From the NCBI RefSeq assembly GCF_900188145.1, contig NZ_FZOJ01000032.1, positions 1 to 54,661 on the forward strand: a DNA stretch of 54,661 nt, read 5' to 3'. Numbering within the stretch: position 1 is the stretch's first letter; the number at the start of each line of letters is the position of its first letter. Source of the stretch: Anaerovirgula multivorans. GTDB lineage: Bacteria; Bacillota; Clostridia; Peptostreptococcales; Natronincolaceae. Shown here piece after piece: positions 45,200 to 54,558 of this stretch. The notes under the pieces are model-generated. The model did not search any database. It saw only the letters and a list, made by a program, of their open reading frames with translations, and was not told the DNA's origin. A program made the position numbers and the translations under genes.

Positions 45200-45985
45200 A
45201 TGGAAAAATTCCTAGTGATCGGAGAAAGAATTCATTGTATTTCGCCAGTGATTAGACAGGCGTTAGCAGAGAAAAATCCAGAGCCAATTTTAAAGAGAGC
45301 AAAAGAACAAATTGAAGCTGGAGCTGATTATGTAGATGTAAATATAGGGCCAGCTGAAAAAAATGGAGAAGAATTAATGACATGGGCTGTTCAGTTGATT
45401 CAATCAGAATTTGACAATGTGCCTTTAGCATTAGATACTGTAAACAGAAAAGCAATCGAAGCGGGATTAAAGGTTTACAATAATGAAAAGGGTAAGGCAA
45501 TTATTAACTCTGCTGATGCAGGTCCTAGAATTGATTTATTCGATTTAGCTGCACAATATGATGCGAAAATCATAGGTTTATGTGCTAAAGAAGGAATACC
45601 AAGAGATTGCGAAGAACGTATAGCTTATTGTACAGAAATGCTTGAAAAAGCTATGGAAGTTGGTATGGATCCTTCTGATATACTATTTGATCCACTTTTC
45701 TTAGTAGTAAAGGGGATGCAGGAGAAACAATCTGAAGTATTAGAAGCTATTAGACAAATTACTGAAATGGGATTAAAAACAACTGGAGGATTAAGCAATA
45801 TCTCTAATGGGGCGCCAAAGCATGTAAGACCAATTATGGATGCAGTATTTGCTGCAATGGCGATACAATGTGGACTTTCTTCAGCGATCATTAATCCTTG
45901 TGATAAGGAATTAATGGATACCATTAAAACCTGTGATGTAATCAAAAACAATATATTATATGCTGACTCTTACTTAGATTTATAA
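45200..45985 (+). CDS. acsE: Methyltetrahydrofolate:corrinoid iron-sulfur protein methyltransferase
   Basis: About 261 residues, pterin-binding TIM barrel (DHPS-like). FLVIGERIHCISPVIRQAL and GADYVDVNIGP are the start of the fold; LALDTVNRKAI and IINSADAG are pterin-binding blocks, with ILFDPLFLVVKGMQ downstream. It moves the methyl group from methyl-THF to the Co(I) of AcsCD. An upstream in-frame ATG (45185) overlaps the GGGGG ribosome site, so ATG 45200 is the start. Confidence 0.96.
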   Translation: MEKFLVIGERIHCISPVIRQALAEKNPEPILKRAKEQIEAGADYVDVNIGPAEKNGEELMTWAVQLIQSEFDNVPLALDTVNRKAIEAGLKVYNNEKGKAIINSADAGPRIDLFDLAAQYDAKIIGLCAKEGIPRDCEERIAYCTEMLEKAMEVGMDPSDILFDPLFLVVKGMQEKQSEVLEAIRQITEMGLKTTGGLSNISNGAPKHVRPIMDAVFAAMAIQCGLSSAIINPCDKELMDTIKTCDVIKNNILYADSYLDL

Positions 45986-46010
45986 AAATAATAAAAGGGG
46001 GTAATGATGT

Positions 46011-48137
46011 ATGAATTTATTTGAAATCATTTATACTGGATCCAACCAAGCTTTAGCAGCGGCTGAAGGTTTGTTGAAGCAGGCAATTGACCAAAAAGGA
46101 AAAGCTCATAAAGTAGCTTTCCCTGAAACAGCCTATTCTCTACCTGTTATTTATGCAGCAACAGGCTTAAAAATGAACTCACTAGGAGACTTAGAAGGCG
46201 CTATTGGGGTAGTGAAAAGTTTAATTACTGAAGAACCTCGATTAGAGCCAGCTTTAAATGCAGGCCTTGCTACAGCAGTGTCAGCAGAGATCATTGAAGC
46301 CATCAAATATGCTTTAAATGATACACCCTATGAAGCGCCTTGTGCAGGACATATTAGCGATGCAACGATTCGTTCACTAGGTGTACCCCTTGTAACTGGC
46401 GATATACCTGGAGTAGCTGTTGTTTTGGGAGAATGTCCTGATAGTGAAACTGCTGCTAAGGTTATCAAAGATTATCAATCTAAAGGATTACTTACCTTCT
46501 TAGTTGGAAAAGTCATTGATCAAGCCATAGAAGCAAATGTAAAGATGGGCTTAGAGCTAAGGGTTATACCACTAGGTTATGATGTTACTTCAGTAATTCA
46601 TGTTGTATCTGTTGCGATTAGAGCCAGTCTTATTTTTGGTGGCGTTGAGCCTGGTAAATTAGCTGAACATATGGAATACACCAAAAACAGAGTTCCAGCT
46701 TTCGTTAATGCTTTTGGACCATTAAGTGAATTAGTAGTTTCTGCAGGAGCAGGTGCTATTGCTCTTGGATTCCCTGTTATTACGGATCAAGATGTACTAG
46801 AAGTTCCTACCCTATTATTAACACAAAAAGATTATGATAAAGTTACAGCTACTTCATTAGAGGCAAGGGGTATTAAAATTAAAGTAACTGAAATTCCTAT
46901 TCCAGTAAGCTTTGCTGCTGCCTTTGAAGGTGAAAGAGTTAGAAAAGATGATCTAAGCGTAGAATTTGGAGGGTCTAAAACTGAGTGTTGGGAATTGGTT
47001 AGAAGCAGAGAATTAAGTGAGATAGAAGATCATAAGATTGAGATTATAGGTCCTGATATAGATGAAGTTGAAGGAGCACCTAAAAGACTTCCGATGACAA
47101 TTTTAGTGGAGGTTGCTGGAAAGAATATGCAGGAGGATTTTGAACCTGTTCTTGAAAGACGTATCCACTACTTTATGAACTATACAGAAGGGGTTATGCA
47201 TGTAGGACAAAGAGATACTACTTGGATTAGAATTAATCATGATACCTATAATAGTGGCTTTAGATTAAAACATTTTGGTGAGGTTTTATATGCAAAAATG
47301 AGGGATGAATTCGACTCGGTTGTAGACAAATGCCAAGTTACTATTATAACTGATCCAGAAAAAGTAGCTGCTATGAAACAAACAGAAGCATATCCTAAAT
47401 ATAATGCTAGAGATGAAAGACTTGCATCTTTAACAGATGAAAGTGTAGATACTTTCTATTCATGTCTATTATGTCAATCTTTTGCACCAGCCCATGTTTG
47501 TATCGTAACACCTGAAAGATTAGGACTTTGCGGTGCCGTGAGTTGGTTAGATGCAAAAGCAACAAAAGAACTTGATCCTGCTGGACCTTGTCAACCAGTT
47601 GCTAAAGAAGGTGTAGAAGATGAGGTGAAGGGTATTTGGAGTGCTGTTAATGAGCATGTAGCCGAAAAATCTCAAGGCGCTGTAGATAGAATAACTCTTT
47701 ACAGCTTAATGGAAGATCCGATGACTTCCTGTGGCTGCTTCGAATGTATTGCAGGAATTATGCCAGAGGCTAATGGTATTGTTATAGTAAATAGAGAACA
47801 TGCTGCAACAACACCTGTTGGCATGACCTTTGGAGAATTGGCTTCAATGACTGGAGGAGGAGTACAAACACCAGGATTCATGGGTCATGGTAGATTCTTT
47901 ATTTCCTCTAAAAAGTTTATCTCCGCTGAGGGTGGTCTAGCAAGAATCGTATGGATGCCGAAGGAATTAAAGGATTATGTACAAGATAAATTGAATCAAA
48001 CAGCTAAAGAAATGTACAATATTGACAATTTCACAGACATGATTTGTGATGAAACCATTGCAATTGAATCTGAAGAAGTATTAAACTTTTTAACAGAAAA
48101 AGGCCATCCAGCGCTAACGATGGAACCATTAATGTAA
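46011..48137 (+). CDS. acsB: CO-methylating acetyl-CoA synthase
   Basis: 708 residues. It joins the methyl group from CoFeSP, CO from CODH and CoA into acetyl-CoA at the Ni-Ni-4Fe4S A-cluster. The cluster cysteines are in CLLCQSFAPAHVC, LGLCGAVSW and the MTSCGCFECIAGIMPE block. The last contains the CGC tripeptide that binds the distal nickel. The full three-domain length is present. AAAGGGGG precedes the ATG. The CO-producing cooS is at the other end of the locus, not adjacent as in Moorella. Confidence 0.97.
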   Translation: MNLFEIIYTGSNQALAAAEGLLKQAIDQKGKAHKVAFPETAYSLPVIYAATGLKMNSLGDLEGAIGVVKSLITEEPRLEPALNAGLATAVSAEIIEAIKYALNDTPYEAPCAGHISDATIRSLGVPLVTGDIPGVAVVLGECPDSETAAKVIKDYQSKGLLTFLVGKVIDQAIEANVKMGLELRVIPLGYDVTSVIHVVSVAIRASLIFGGVEPGKLAEHMEYTKNRVPAFVNAFGPLSELVVSAGAGAIALGFPVITDQDVLEVPTLLLTQKDYDKVTATSLEARGIKIKVTEIPIPVSFAAAFEGERVRKDDLSVEFGGSKTECWELVRSRELSEIEDHKIEIIGPDIDEVEGAPKRLPMTILVEVAGKNMQEDFEPVLERRIHYFMNYTEGVMHVGQRDTTWIRINHDTYNSGFRLKHFGEVLYAKMRDEFDSVVDKCQVTIITDPEKVAAMKQTEAYPKYNARDERLASLTDESVDTFYSCLLCQSFAPAHVCIVTPERLGLCGAVSWLDAKATKELDPAGPCQPVAKEGVEDEVKGIWSAVNEHVAEKSQGAVDRITLYSLMEDPMTSCGCFECIAGIMPEANGIVIVNREHAATTPVGMTFGELASMTGGGVQTPGFMGHGRFFISSKKFISAEGGLARIVWMPKELKDYVQDKLNQTAKEMYNIDNFTDMICDETIAIESEEVLNFLTEKGHPALTMEPLM

Positions 48138-48153
48138 TATATTCATCATTAAG

Positions 48154-48182
48154 CATACTCCTACTTTTTTAGTGGGAGTATG
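48154..48182 (+). other. Hairpin between acsB and gcvH
   Basis: CATACTCCTAC / GTGGGAGTATG with a TTTTTTA loop. The T-run is in the loop and not after the stem, so termination would be weak. Confidence 0.6.
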
Positions 48183-48214
48183 TTATCAAATCAAAAGGAA
48201 TGGGGGAGAAAAAG

Positions 48215-48586
48215 ATGTATCCAGAAAATTTAAAATATCATAAAGAACATACTTGGGTAAAAATTGAAGGCAATATTGCTACTATTGGGATAAGCAACTA
48301 TGCTCAGGAACAATTAGGTGAAGTTTTATTTGTAGAAATGCCCGAGGTAGGGGATAAAATAGAACTAGGTGAGGAATTTGGTGTAGTGGAATCTTCTAAG
48401 GTTGCATCGGATTTAATAGCTCCTATTTCAGGAGAAGTGCTGGAAATTAACGAAAAGTTAGATGATGAACCTGAATTTGTTAACGAAGCGCCTTATGATG
48501 CATGGATTGTAAAGGTTAAAATAACTGATACTGATGAAGTGCAAAATCTATTAAACACTTCGGCTTACCAAGAATTGTTGGGATAA
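48215..48586 (+). CDS. gcvH: Glycine cleavage system H protein
   Basis: About 123 residues, single lipoyl domain. The lipoylated Lys is in GVVESSKVASDLIAPISG. The ends KYHKEHTWVKIEG and NEAPYDAWIVKVKI are typical of GcvH. GGGGGAG fits ATG 48215; an earlier ATG at 48200 overlaps that site. Alongside lpdA it supplies the lipoyl arm for glycine cleavage/synthesis, which shares methylene-THF with this pathway. No P- or T-protein gene is nearby. Confidence 0.95.
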   Translation: MYPENLKYHKEHTWVKIEGNIATIGISNYAQEQLGEVLFVEMPEVGDKIELGEEFGVVESSKVASDLIAPISGEVLEINEKLDDEPEFVNEAPYDAWIVKVKITDTDEVQNLLNTSAYQELLG

Positions 48587-48689
48587 TTGGGGTAAAAATA
48601 TATATTTTAAAATTTTTGTCTGCAAGATAGGACTCCAAGTACCAACGATATTATTTATTGAAAGGTAGAGTTTTATCTTGCAGAAATAT

Positions 48690-48818
48690 TATAGATATAC
48701 GTCTTTAGAATTAAATTTTAATATACACGGTCTACGGTTTCACCCTTGGCTAAAAAAGCATAGCTAAGGACTGCAAATGTAGCCCTTAGTATATTGAAAT
48801 TTAGGGCGTATATCTATA
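48690..48818. repeat. 129-bp dispersed repeat, copy B
   Basis: Starts TATAGATATACGTCTTTAGA and ends GGGCGTATATCTATA. The ends are imperfect inverted repeats of about 30 bases (TATAGATATACG / CGTATATCTATA). Same length as copy A at 21298-21426 and similar along all of it. It fills the gap between gcvH and acsV. Confidence 0.8.
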
Positions 48819-48885
48819 GAATAATAGTTCTATAAGAAGATGGGTTCACACCTTATCCTGGCAAATAATATGGAGGGATATCTAA

Positions 48886-50832
48886 ATGATTAACGTTAAA
48901 TTTCTACCAGCAGCGATTGAAATAAAAGCAGAAAAAGGAGAAAACTTGCTGGAGGTTGCCAGAAGAGGAAATGTATTTATAGATGCACCCTGTAATGGGA
49001 CTGCAGCCTGTGGTAAATGCAAAGTGAAGGTTATAGAAGGTAATGTAGATACTAATGGTAGCCATCATATAAAAGAAGTAGAAATGAAGGAAGGGTATGT
49101 TTTAGCATGTGACACCAAGGTAATAGAAGATATAATCATAGAGACCTCTGCTAATCAATCTGATTATTTGGTAGGAATGAAAATTGAGGATTTATCTGGG
49201 CCAAAAGATCAGGCAATTTTTGAAAGAGCAAGAGCCCAAGTATTAAACAATGGTATGCGGTTTTGTTCCTATATTAAAAAGGATTATATAGAAATAGATA
49301 TACCAACATTGAATGATAATATTTCTGACTGGGATAGAATAAAGAGACATCTTAGAAATAACTTAGGCTATAGCAAGGTTTTCTGTAGATTACCAATGTT
49401 AAGAAGAATACCATCTATATTAAGAGAAAGTGGATTCAAAGTAACGATTACACATATACCAAGAGGTGATAGCAGAACCACTATTGTAAATATGGAAATA
49501 GGCGATACAACTAACCGACTTTATGGTGTAGCTTTAGATATTGGAACTACCTCTGTAGCAGCTTTTCTTGTTGACCTTTATGGCGGTAAACTTTTAGCAA
49601 AGGCTTCAGCTGGTAATGCGCAAATGAAATATGGTGGAGATGTTATCCATAGAATCATGTATTCAACGAAAAAAAATGGATTAGAAAAACTTACTTATGC
49701 TGTAATCCACGAAACGATTAATCCTTTGTTAAGAAAGATGTATTCTGATGCGGGGATAGATAAAAATGAAGTAACTGCCTTTGTTGCAGCAGGAAATACT
49801 ACGATGTGTCACTTGTTACTTGGGGTTTATCCTGATAATTTGAGGCTAGAGCCATATATTCCTGCTTTTTCAAGAGCACCCTTTATTAAAGCCTCTGAAT
49901 TAGAGTTAGAAGCAAATCCTGAAACCTTTTTATATATTTTACCATCCATAGCAAGCTATGTAGGAGGAGATATTACAGCTGGGGTGTTGGCTTCAGGCAT
50001 CTGGACTTCTGAAGAAAATGTGATCTTTATTGATTTAGGCACAAATGGTGAAATTGTATTTGGCAATAAAGACTATTTGGTGACTTGCGCTTGTTCAGCT
50101 GGACCAGCCTTTGAAGGCGGAGAAATAAGCTCTGGAATGAGGGCTGCTGGAGGCGCTATAGAAAGAGTAGAGATTGATAAAAATAGTTTTCAACCTAAGA
50201 TAAAAATAATAAATAATGAAGAGCCTAAAGGAATATGTGGCTCTGGGATCATAGATCTTATTGCAGAAATGTTAAAAGCGGGTATAATAGATAGAAAAGG
50301 AAAAATCAATAGGAATCTTCCTTCCAATAGAATAAGGTTTGATGAGTATAATATAGGAGAGTATGTGTTGGCTTTTAAAGATGATTGGGATATTCATGAA
50401 GATATAACCATTACAGAGATTGATATTGATAACTTTATTAAAGCAAAGGGAGCGGTTTATTCTGGAGTGTCCACCCTAATAAACAGTTTAGGCATGGATC
50501 TAAGCATCATAGACAAAGTTTATATAGCGGGAGGAATTGGGAATAGCTTATCTATAGATAGAGCGATTGAAATTGGTTTGTTTCCAGATATAGAAAAAGA
50601 AAAGTTCATGTATATAGGAAATAGTTCTTTAATGGGTTGTTACCTTACTCTAATGAGTGAAGATGCTAGAAGAAAAATGGAAGAGGTAGCAGGTCAAATG
50701 ACCTATATAGAATTAAGTACCTATCCAAGTTATATGGATGAGTTTATATCAGCTTGCTTTTTACCTCATACTGATATAGAGCGCTTTCCAACAGTTGAAA
50801 AAAAATTACAGCATCAGGATGGAAGCAATTAA
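48886..50832 (+). CDS. acsV: Corrinoid protein reductive activase (AcsV/RACo type)
   Basis: 648 residues. The N-terminal 2Fe-2S ferredoxin-like domain has CNGTAACGKCKVKV and a distal ACDTK Cys. A linker precedes an ASKHA ATPase domain (DUF4445): VALDIGTTSVAAFLVD, FIDLGTNGEIVFGN, GICGSGIIDLIAEM and YIAGGIGNSL. It uses ATP to reduce inactive Co(II) CoFeSP to Co(I). GGAGGG precedes ATG 48886. Position after acsB/gcvH matches related operons. Confidence 0.94.
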   Translation: MINVKFLPAAIEIKAEKGENLLEVARRGNVFIDAPCNGTAACGKCKVKVIEGNVDTNGSHHIKEVEMKEGYVLACDTKVIEDIIIETSANQSDYLVGMKIEDLSGPKDQAIFERARAQVLNNGMRFCSYIKKDYIEIDIPTLNDNISDWDRIKRHLRNNLGYSKVFCRLPMLRRIPSILRESGFKVTITHIPRGDSRTTIVNMEIGDTTNRLYGVALDIGTTSVAAFLVDLYGGKLLAKASAGNAQMKYGGDVIHRIMYSTKKNGLEKLTYAVIHETINPLLRKMYSDAGIDKNEVTAFVAAGNTTMCHLLLGVYPDNLRLEPYIPAFSRAPFIKASELELEANPETFLYILPSIASYVGGDITAGVLASGIWTSEENVIFIDLGTNGEIVFGNKDYLVTCACSAGPAFEGGEISSGMRAAGGAIERVEIDKNSFQPKIKIINNEEPKGICGSGIIDLIAEMLKAGIIDRKGKINRNLPSNRIRFDEYNIGEYVLAFKDDWDIHEDITITEIDIDNFIKAKGAVYSGVSTLINSLGMDLSIIDKVYIAGGIGNSLSIDRAIEIGLFPDIEKEKFMYIGNSSLMGCYLTLMSEDARRKMEEVAGQMTYIELSTYPSYMDEFISACFLPHTDIERFPTVEKKLQHQDGSN

Positions 50833-50966
50833 GCTATTTTAAAAATTAAAAATGACGATTAAAGATTTCTTGAAAGCTATGGAATTGCTTGAAAGAAGTC
50901 TTTTTAAATATTTATAATTATGATAACATAAATATATCTATAATGGTTAAAGAAGGAGAATAAGTT

Positions 50967-52688
50967 ATGGAAAATAATTATGCCTTAACCCTATCAGATA
51001 ATGGCTGTAAGAATTGTTATAAATGCATAAGAAACTGCCCTGTAAAAGCAATATACTTTAACAAAAACCTTACGGAGATCTCATCTACTAGATGTATTGC
51101 TTGTGGAAAATGCTTCAATATATGTCCTCAAAAAAATAAAAATATGCCTAATGGTTTAACAAGAATAAGTGATTTTATTGATAATAATAGAAAAATGATA
51201 GCTTCCATTGATCCTACCTTCGTTGCCTATTTTGGAGATAATTACAAAAAACTACTGACTGCCCTAAGGCTATTAGGATTTCACTACATAGGAGAAACAG
51301 CAGTGGCAATAGACGCATTAAATCAACATTACGAGAAGATATATCTAAATGATAGCAAGAAGCATTATATTACTTCTGCATGTCCTACAGCGAACCTTTT
51401 GATACAGAAGTACTATCCAGAGTTGAATGAGTATATGATACCTATACTTTCCCCTATGATGGTGCATGGTAAACTTTTGAAAGAAAAGTATGGTAACGAA
51501 AGTAAAGTAGTTTTTATTGGACCTTGTATAGCAGCAAAAATAGAATGCAGTGATTCTCTGTTAGATGATATGCCATTGATCGATGGCGTTTTAAGCTTTC
51601 AAGAAGTAGAGGATTGGATAAAGACAAAAAATATTGCTATCAATGAATTAGAAGATGGTTTTTTTGATGAGGAAGGTTCAAAAGATGCTAAAGCATTTCC
51701 TTTAGAAGGTTTTCCAATAACTCAAGAAAAGCTGCCCTCTGATAAAAACATGATTAAAGTTTCAGGGTTAGAAAATGTTAAAGAAATCTTGCATAGTTTA
51801 ATGAAAGATGAAGTAGATCCATCTTACATTGAAATGAATTATTGTTTAAATGGATGTATTAATGGTCCTGTTTTCCATAATTTTAAAAAAAGTCTTTATT
51901 CTAGAAAAAAATTAGTTCAGCAATATAAAGAAATTTCAGGAAAAATTGACAAAATAGAATCTACTCATTCTACAACTGAATTTGATAGAGAATTTGTAAA
52001 TAAAAAAGTAGAAAATGCTAAGCCTAATATAGCAGAGTTAAGAAAAATTTTGAAAGAAATGGGAAAGTTCAAAACAAGTGATGAATTAAACTGTGGCACC
52101 TGTGGTTACGATACTTGTCGAGACAAAGCTATAGCAGTTTACAATCATATGGATAAAACAGAAATGTGTTTGCCCTATATAAGAAATAAAAGTGAAACAA
52201 TTTCTAGTTTAATATTTGAGCATTCTCCCAACCATATTTTTCTTGTAAATAGAGATTTAAAGATAATAAGCATTAATCCAGCTGCAGTAGGTCATTTATA
52301 TTTAGATAAACAATTTGATGGAGATCTACACTTATCTACAATTTTAGATTTTAGTGATTATATGAAGGTTTTTGAGACGAAGAAAAGTATTTGTGGAAAG
52401 ATCGTAAGACTAGAGGAGCAAAATTTAACTGTAATACAAAATTTACTATATATAGAAGAACAGGATACTGTGTTAGCAATACTAAATGATATAACAAAAG
52501 AAGAACAAAAGGAAATGGAATTGATGGAGGTTAAAAAGAATACAGCCGATATGCTTCAAAAAGTGATTACAAAGCAAATGATGGTTGTCCAAGAGATATG
52601 CAGTGTTCTTGGAGAAACAACAGCAGAAACAAAAGTCGCACTAACAAAATTCCTCGATGTTACTTTAGAAAAGTCAGGTGATCGTTAA
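50967..52688 (+). CDS. Sensory [FeFe]-hydrogenase-like protein with PAS domain
   Basis: 573 residues. Two ferredoxin-type 4Fe-4S sites (CKNCYKCIRNCP, CIACGKCFNICP) lead into an iron-hydrogenase large-subunit-like domain. The domain has modified H-cluster motifs: SACPTANLL for TSCCPxW, GPCIAAKIE for MPCxxKxxE and NYCLNGCINGP for MACxxGCxxGGG. The cluster cysteines are kept while catalytic neighbours are changed, which fits sensory (group C/HydS-like) proteins. After about residue 370 come a CGTCGYDTC iron-sulfur site and a PAS domain. It overlaps the phosphatase gene by a shared junction (stop then ATG with no gap). Confidence 0.88.
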   Translation: MENNYALTLSDNGCKNCYKCIRNCPVKAIYFNKNLTEISSTRCIACGKCFNICPQKNKNMPNGLTRISDFIDNNRKMIASIDPTFVAYFGDNYKKLLTALRLLGFHYIGETAVAIDALNQHYEKIYLNDSKKHYITSACPTANLLIQKYYPELNEYMIPILSPMMVHGKLLKEKYGNESKVVFIGPCIAAKIECSDSLLDDMPLIDGVLSFQEVEDWIKTKNIAINELEDGFFDEEGSKDAKAFPLEGFPITQEKLPSDKNMIKVSGLENVKEILHSLMKDEVDPSYIEMNYCLNGCINGPVFHNFKKSLYSRKKLVQQYKEISGKIDKIESTHSTTEFDREFVNKKVENAKPNIAELRKILKEMGKFKTSDELNCGTCGYDTCRDKAIAVYNHMDKTEMCLPYIRNKSETISSLIFEHSPNHIFLVNRDLKIISINPAAVGHLYLDKQFDGDLHLSTILDFSDYMKVFETKKSICGKIVRLEEQNLTVIQNLLYIEEQDTVLAILNDITKEEQKEMELMEVKKNTADMLQKVITKQMMVVQEICSVLGETTAETKVALTKFLDVTLEKSGDR

Positions 52689-53870
52689 ATGCGTTATTTT
52701 ATAGAAGTAGGTCATGATCAATTAAATAAGAAAGATGAAGAATTATGTGGCGATCAAGTAGAGATTGTGAGAATGGATAACGGGGTCATCGCTGTTATGT
52801 CAGACGGGCTAGGAAGTGGGATAAAAGCAAATATTCTAGCTACACTTACAGCAAAAATAGCGGCTACCATGCTAAAAAATGGTGCTAGTTTGTCAGATGT
52901 ATTAGATACAATAGCGAATACCTTGCCTATATGTAAAGTGCGAAATATTGCTTATTCAACATTCACTATTATATATGCACAGTATAATGGTGATGTCTAT
53001 ATTGCAGAATATGATAACCCCACAGTTTTCTATTACAGAAAAAAACAAAAGAGAATTATAAAAATGATAGGGAATGAATCTATCATAAACGATAAAAAAA
53101 TAATAGAAATGCAATGTCGGCTAGAAGATGGAGACTGTATTATTGCAGCTTCAGATGGAGTAATTCATGCGGGAGTAGGAGAAATATTAAATTATGGATG
53201 GGAATGGAACCATGTAGCTAAATATTTAGAGGGTACCTGCACTAACAACCAAAATAATGCTATGATGATTTCAAAATCCTTAATGACTACTTGTAATGAT
53301 TTATACAATGGACAGCCTTCAGATGATGCTACAGCACTAGTCATTAAGATGAAATTACCACAAATCATCAATGTATTCACAGGCCCTCCGCTTCTTAGAG
53401 AAAAAGACAAATTGATGGTAAAGAAATTCACTAGTAGTCCTGGGAAAAGAATTATCTGTGGTGGAACGGCTGCTAATATTGTATCTAGAGAGCTTCAAAG
53501 AGAATTAACAATTGATGTAAGTACAATAACCGAAGGGATACCGCCTACTTCTATTATGCAAGGCTTTGCACTAATAACCGAAGGTGCTATAACCATGAAA
53601 CACGCGTTAAGCTATTTAAAGGATTATTTGAACCAACCATTATCTAGAGAAAGCATCAATCAATTGAAGAAAAGAAATGGTGCAAGTATGTTGGCAAACA
53701 AACTACTTAATGAAGGAACTCATATTAACTTTTTTCTTGGACATTCCTTGAACTCAGCTCATAAAAAGGCTGATACTGCATATAAACTAGGAACAAAATT
53801 TAGAGTAGTGGGGGAAATAATTAATACCTTAAGAAAACTTGGGAAAATTGTAAATATCTATTATTATTAG
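52689..53870 (+). CDS. SpoIIE-family PP2C-type protein phosphatase
   Basis: 393 residues. The N-terminal PP2C/SpoIIE domain has the metal-binding motifs VMSDGLGSGIKANILA (Asp), AASDGVIHAG and PSDDATALVIK. A C-terminal part (GKRIICGGTAANIVSRE onward) is of unknown function and common in this gene context. It should dephosphorylate a Ser/Thr-phosphorylated regulator. The start codon directly follows the stop of the hydrogenase-like sensor, so the two are co-translated and likely partners. Confidence 0.92.
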   Translation: MRYFIEVGHDQLNKKDEELCGDQVEIVRMDNGVIAVMSDGLGSGIKANILATLTAKIAATMLKNGASLSDVLDTIANTLPICKVRNIAYSTFTIIYAQYNGDVYIAEYDNPTVFYYRKKQKRIIKMIGNESIINDKKIIEMQCRLEDGDCIIAASDGVIHAGVGEILNYGWEWNHVAKYLEGTCTNNQNNAMMISKSLMTTCNDLYNGQPSDDATALVIKMKLPQIINVFTGPPLLREKDKLMVKKFTSSPGKRIICGGTAANIVSRELQRELTIDVSTITEGIPPTSIMQGFALITEGAITMKHALSYLKDYLNQPLSRESINQLKKRNGASMLANKLLNEGTHINFFLGHSLNSAHKKADTAYKLGTKFRVVGEIINTLRKLGKIVNIYYY

Positions 53871-53880
53871 GGGGGGTAAG

Positions 53881-54558
53881 ATGAATTTACAAGCAGTAAG
53901 AGAAGACCGTCAAGGAAAGGTTCCCTTTGAGTTTATTAGAAGTACTTATAAAGAATGTGAACCTTTAAAAATGGCAGAGCTTTCAGGAGTTACATATGAT
54001 AAAAAAAGTCAAGTTTTTGTTGTAACATTTATGAGTAAGGAATATATTGTGAGCTATCCTGAAGGGAGGGTTTTTCTAAAAAGTGAAAACATAGAAGTTG
54101 AGGCTTACGCTATAAAAACCATTTTTTTACGTTATCTTGTTAATGCAAAAGGGATTCCGCCAACTGGTAAAAGCATCACCTATAAAGAGATTCCCGGTGG
54201 GCATGTTTATTACAGCAATTTCTATAACAGAACCATACTAAAGTTAGCAAAAATCTACGGAAATAATATAGAAGATTTTCGTAGAGCTGCGGAGAAAGTA
54301 AGGGGTGTGAAAACGAAGATAGGTGATGCAGCATATAAAATACAGTTTTTAAACAATGTTTATTTAACCTTCATTATTTGGCAAGGGGATGAAGAACTCC
54401 CTTCTTCTGCAAATATCTTGTTTGACTTAAATACTACTTACTATTTTGATGCTGAAGATTTGGCAGTTGTAGGAGAAATTGCAATTGCTGTATTAAAAGG
54501 ACATGGTGATTTACCTTTATGGAAGGGTTTATACCAGAGGAAATCTACTTCTTTGTAA
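53881..54558 (+). CDS. DUF3786 domain-containing protein
   Basis: 225 residues starting behind GGGGGGG, 10 bases after the phosphatase gene. Features include YIVSYPEGRVFL, an N-terminal KMAELSGVTYD block, KGIPPTGKSITYKEIPGGHVYY (shown as GIPPTGKSITYKEIPGG) and SSANILFDLNTTYYFDAEDLA near the end. This is the DUF3786 pattern, often found beside corrinoid/acetyl-CoA pathway or [FeFe]-hydrogenase genes in anaerobes. The biochemical role is unknown. The last 103 bases of the window after it hold no gene I can see. Confidence 0.85.
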   Translation: MNLQAVREDRQGKVPFEFIRSTYKECEPLKMAELSGVTYDKKSQVFVVTFMSKEYIVSYPEGRVFLKSENIEVEAYAIKTIFLRYLVNAKGIPPTGKSITYKEIPGGHVYYSNFYNRTILKLAKIYGNNIEDFRRAAEKVRGVKTKIGDAAYKIQFLNNVYLTFIIWQGDEELPSSANILFDLNTTYYFDAEDLAVVGEIAIAVLKGHGDLPLWKGLYQRKSTSL

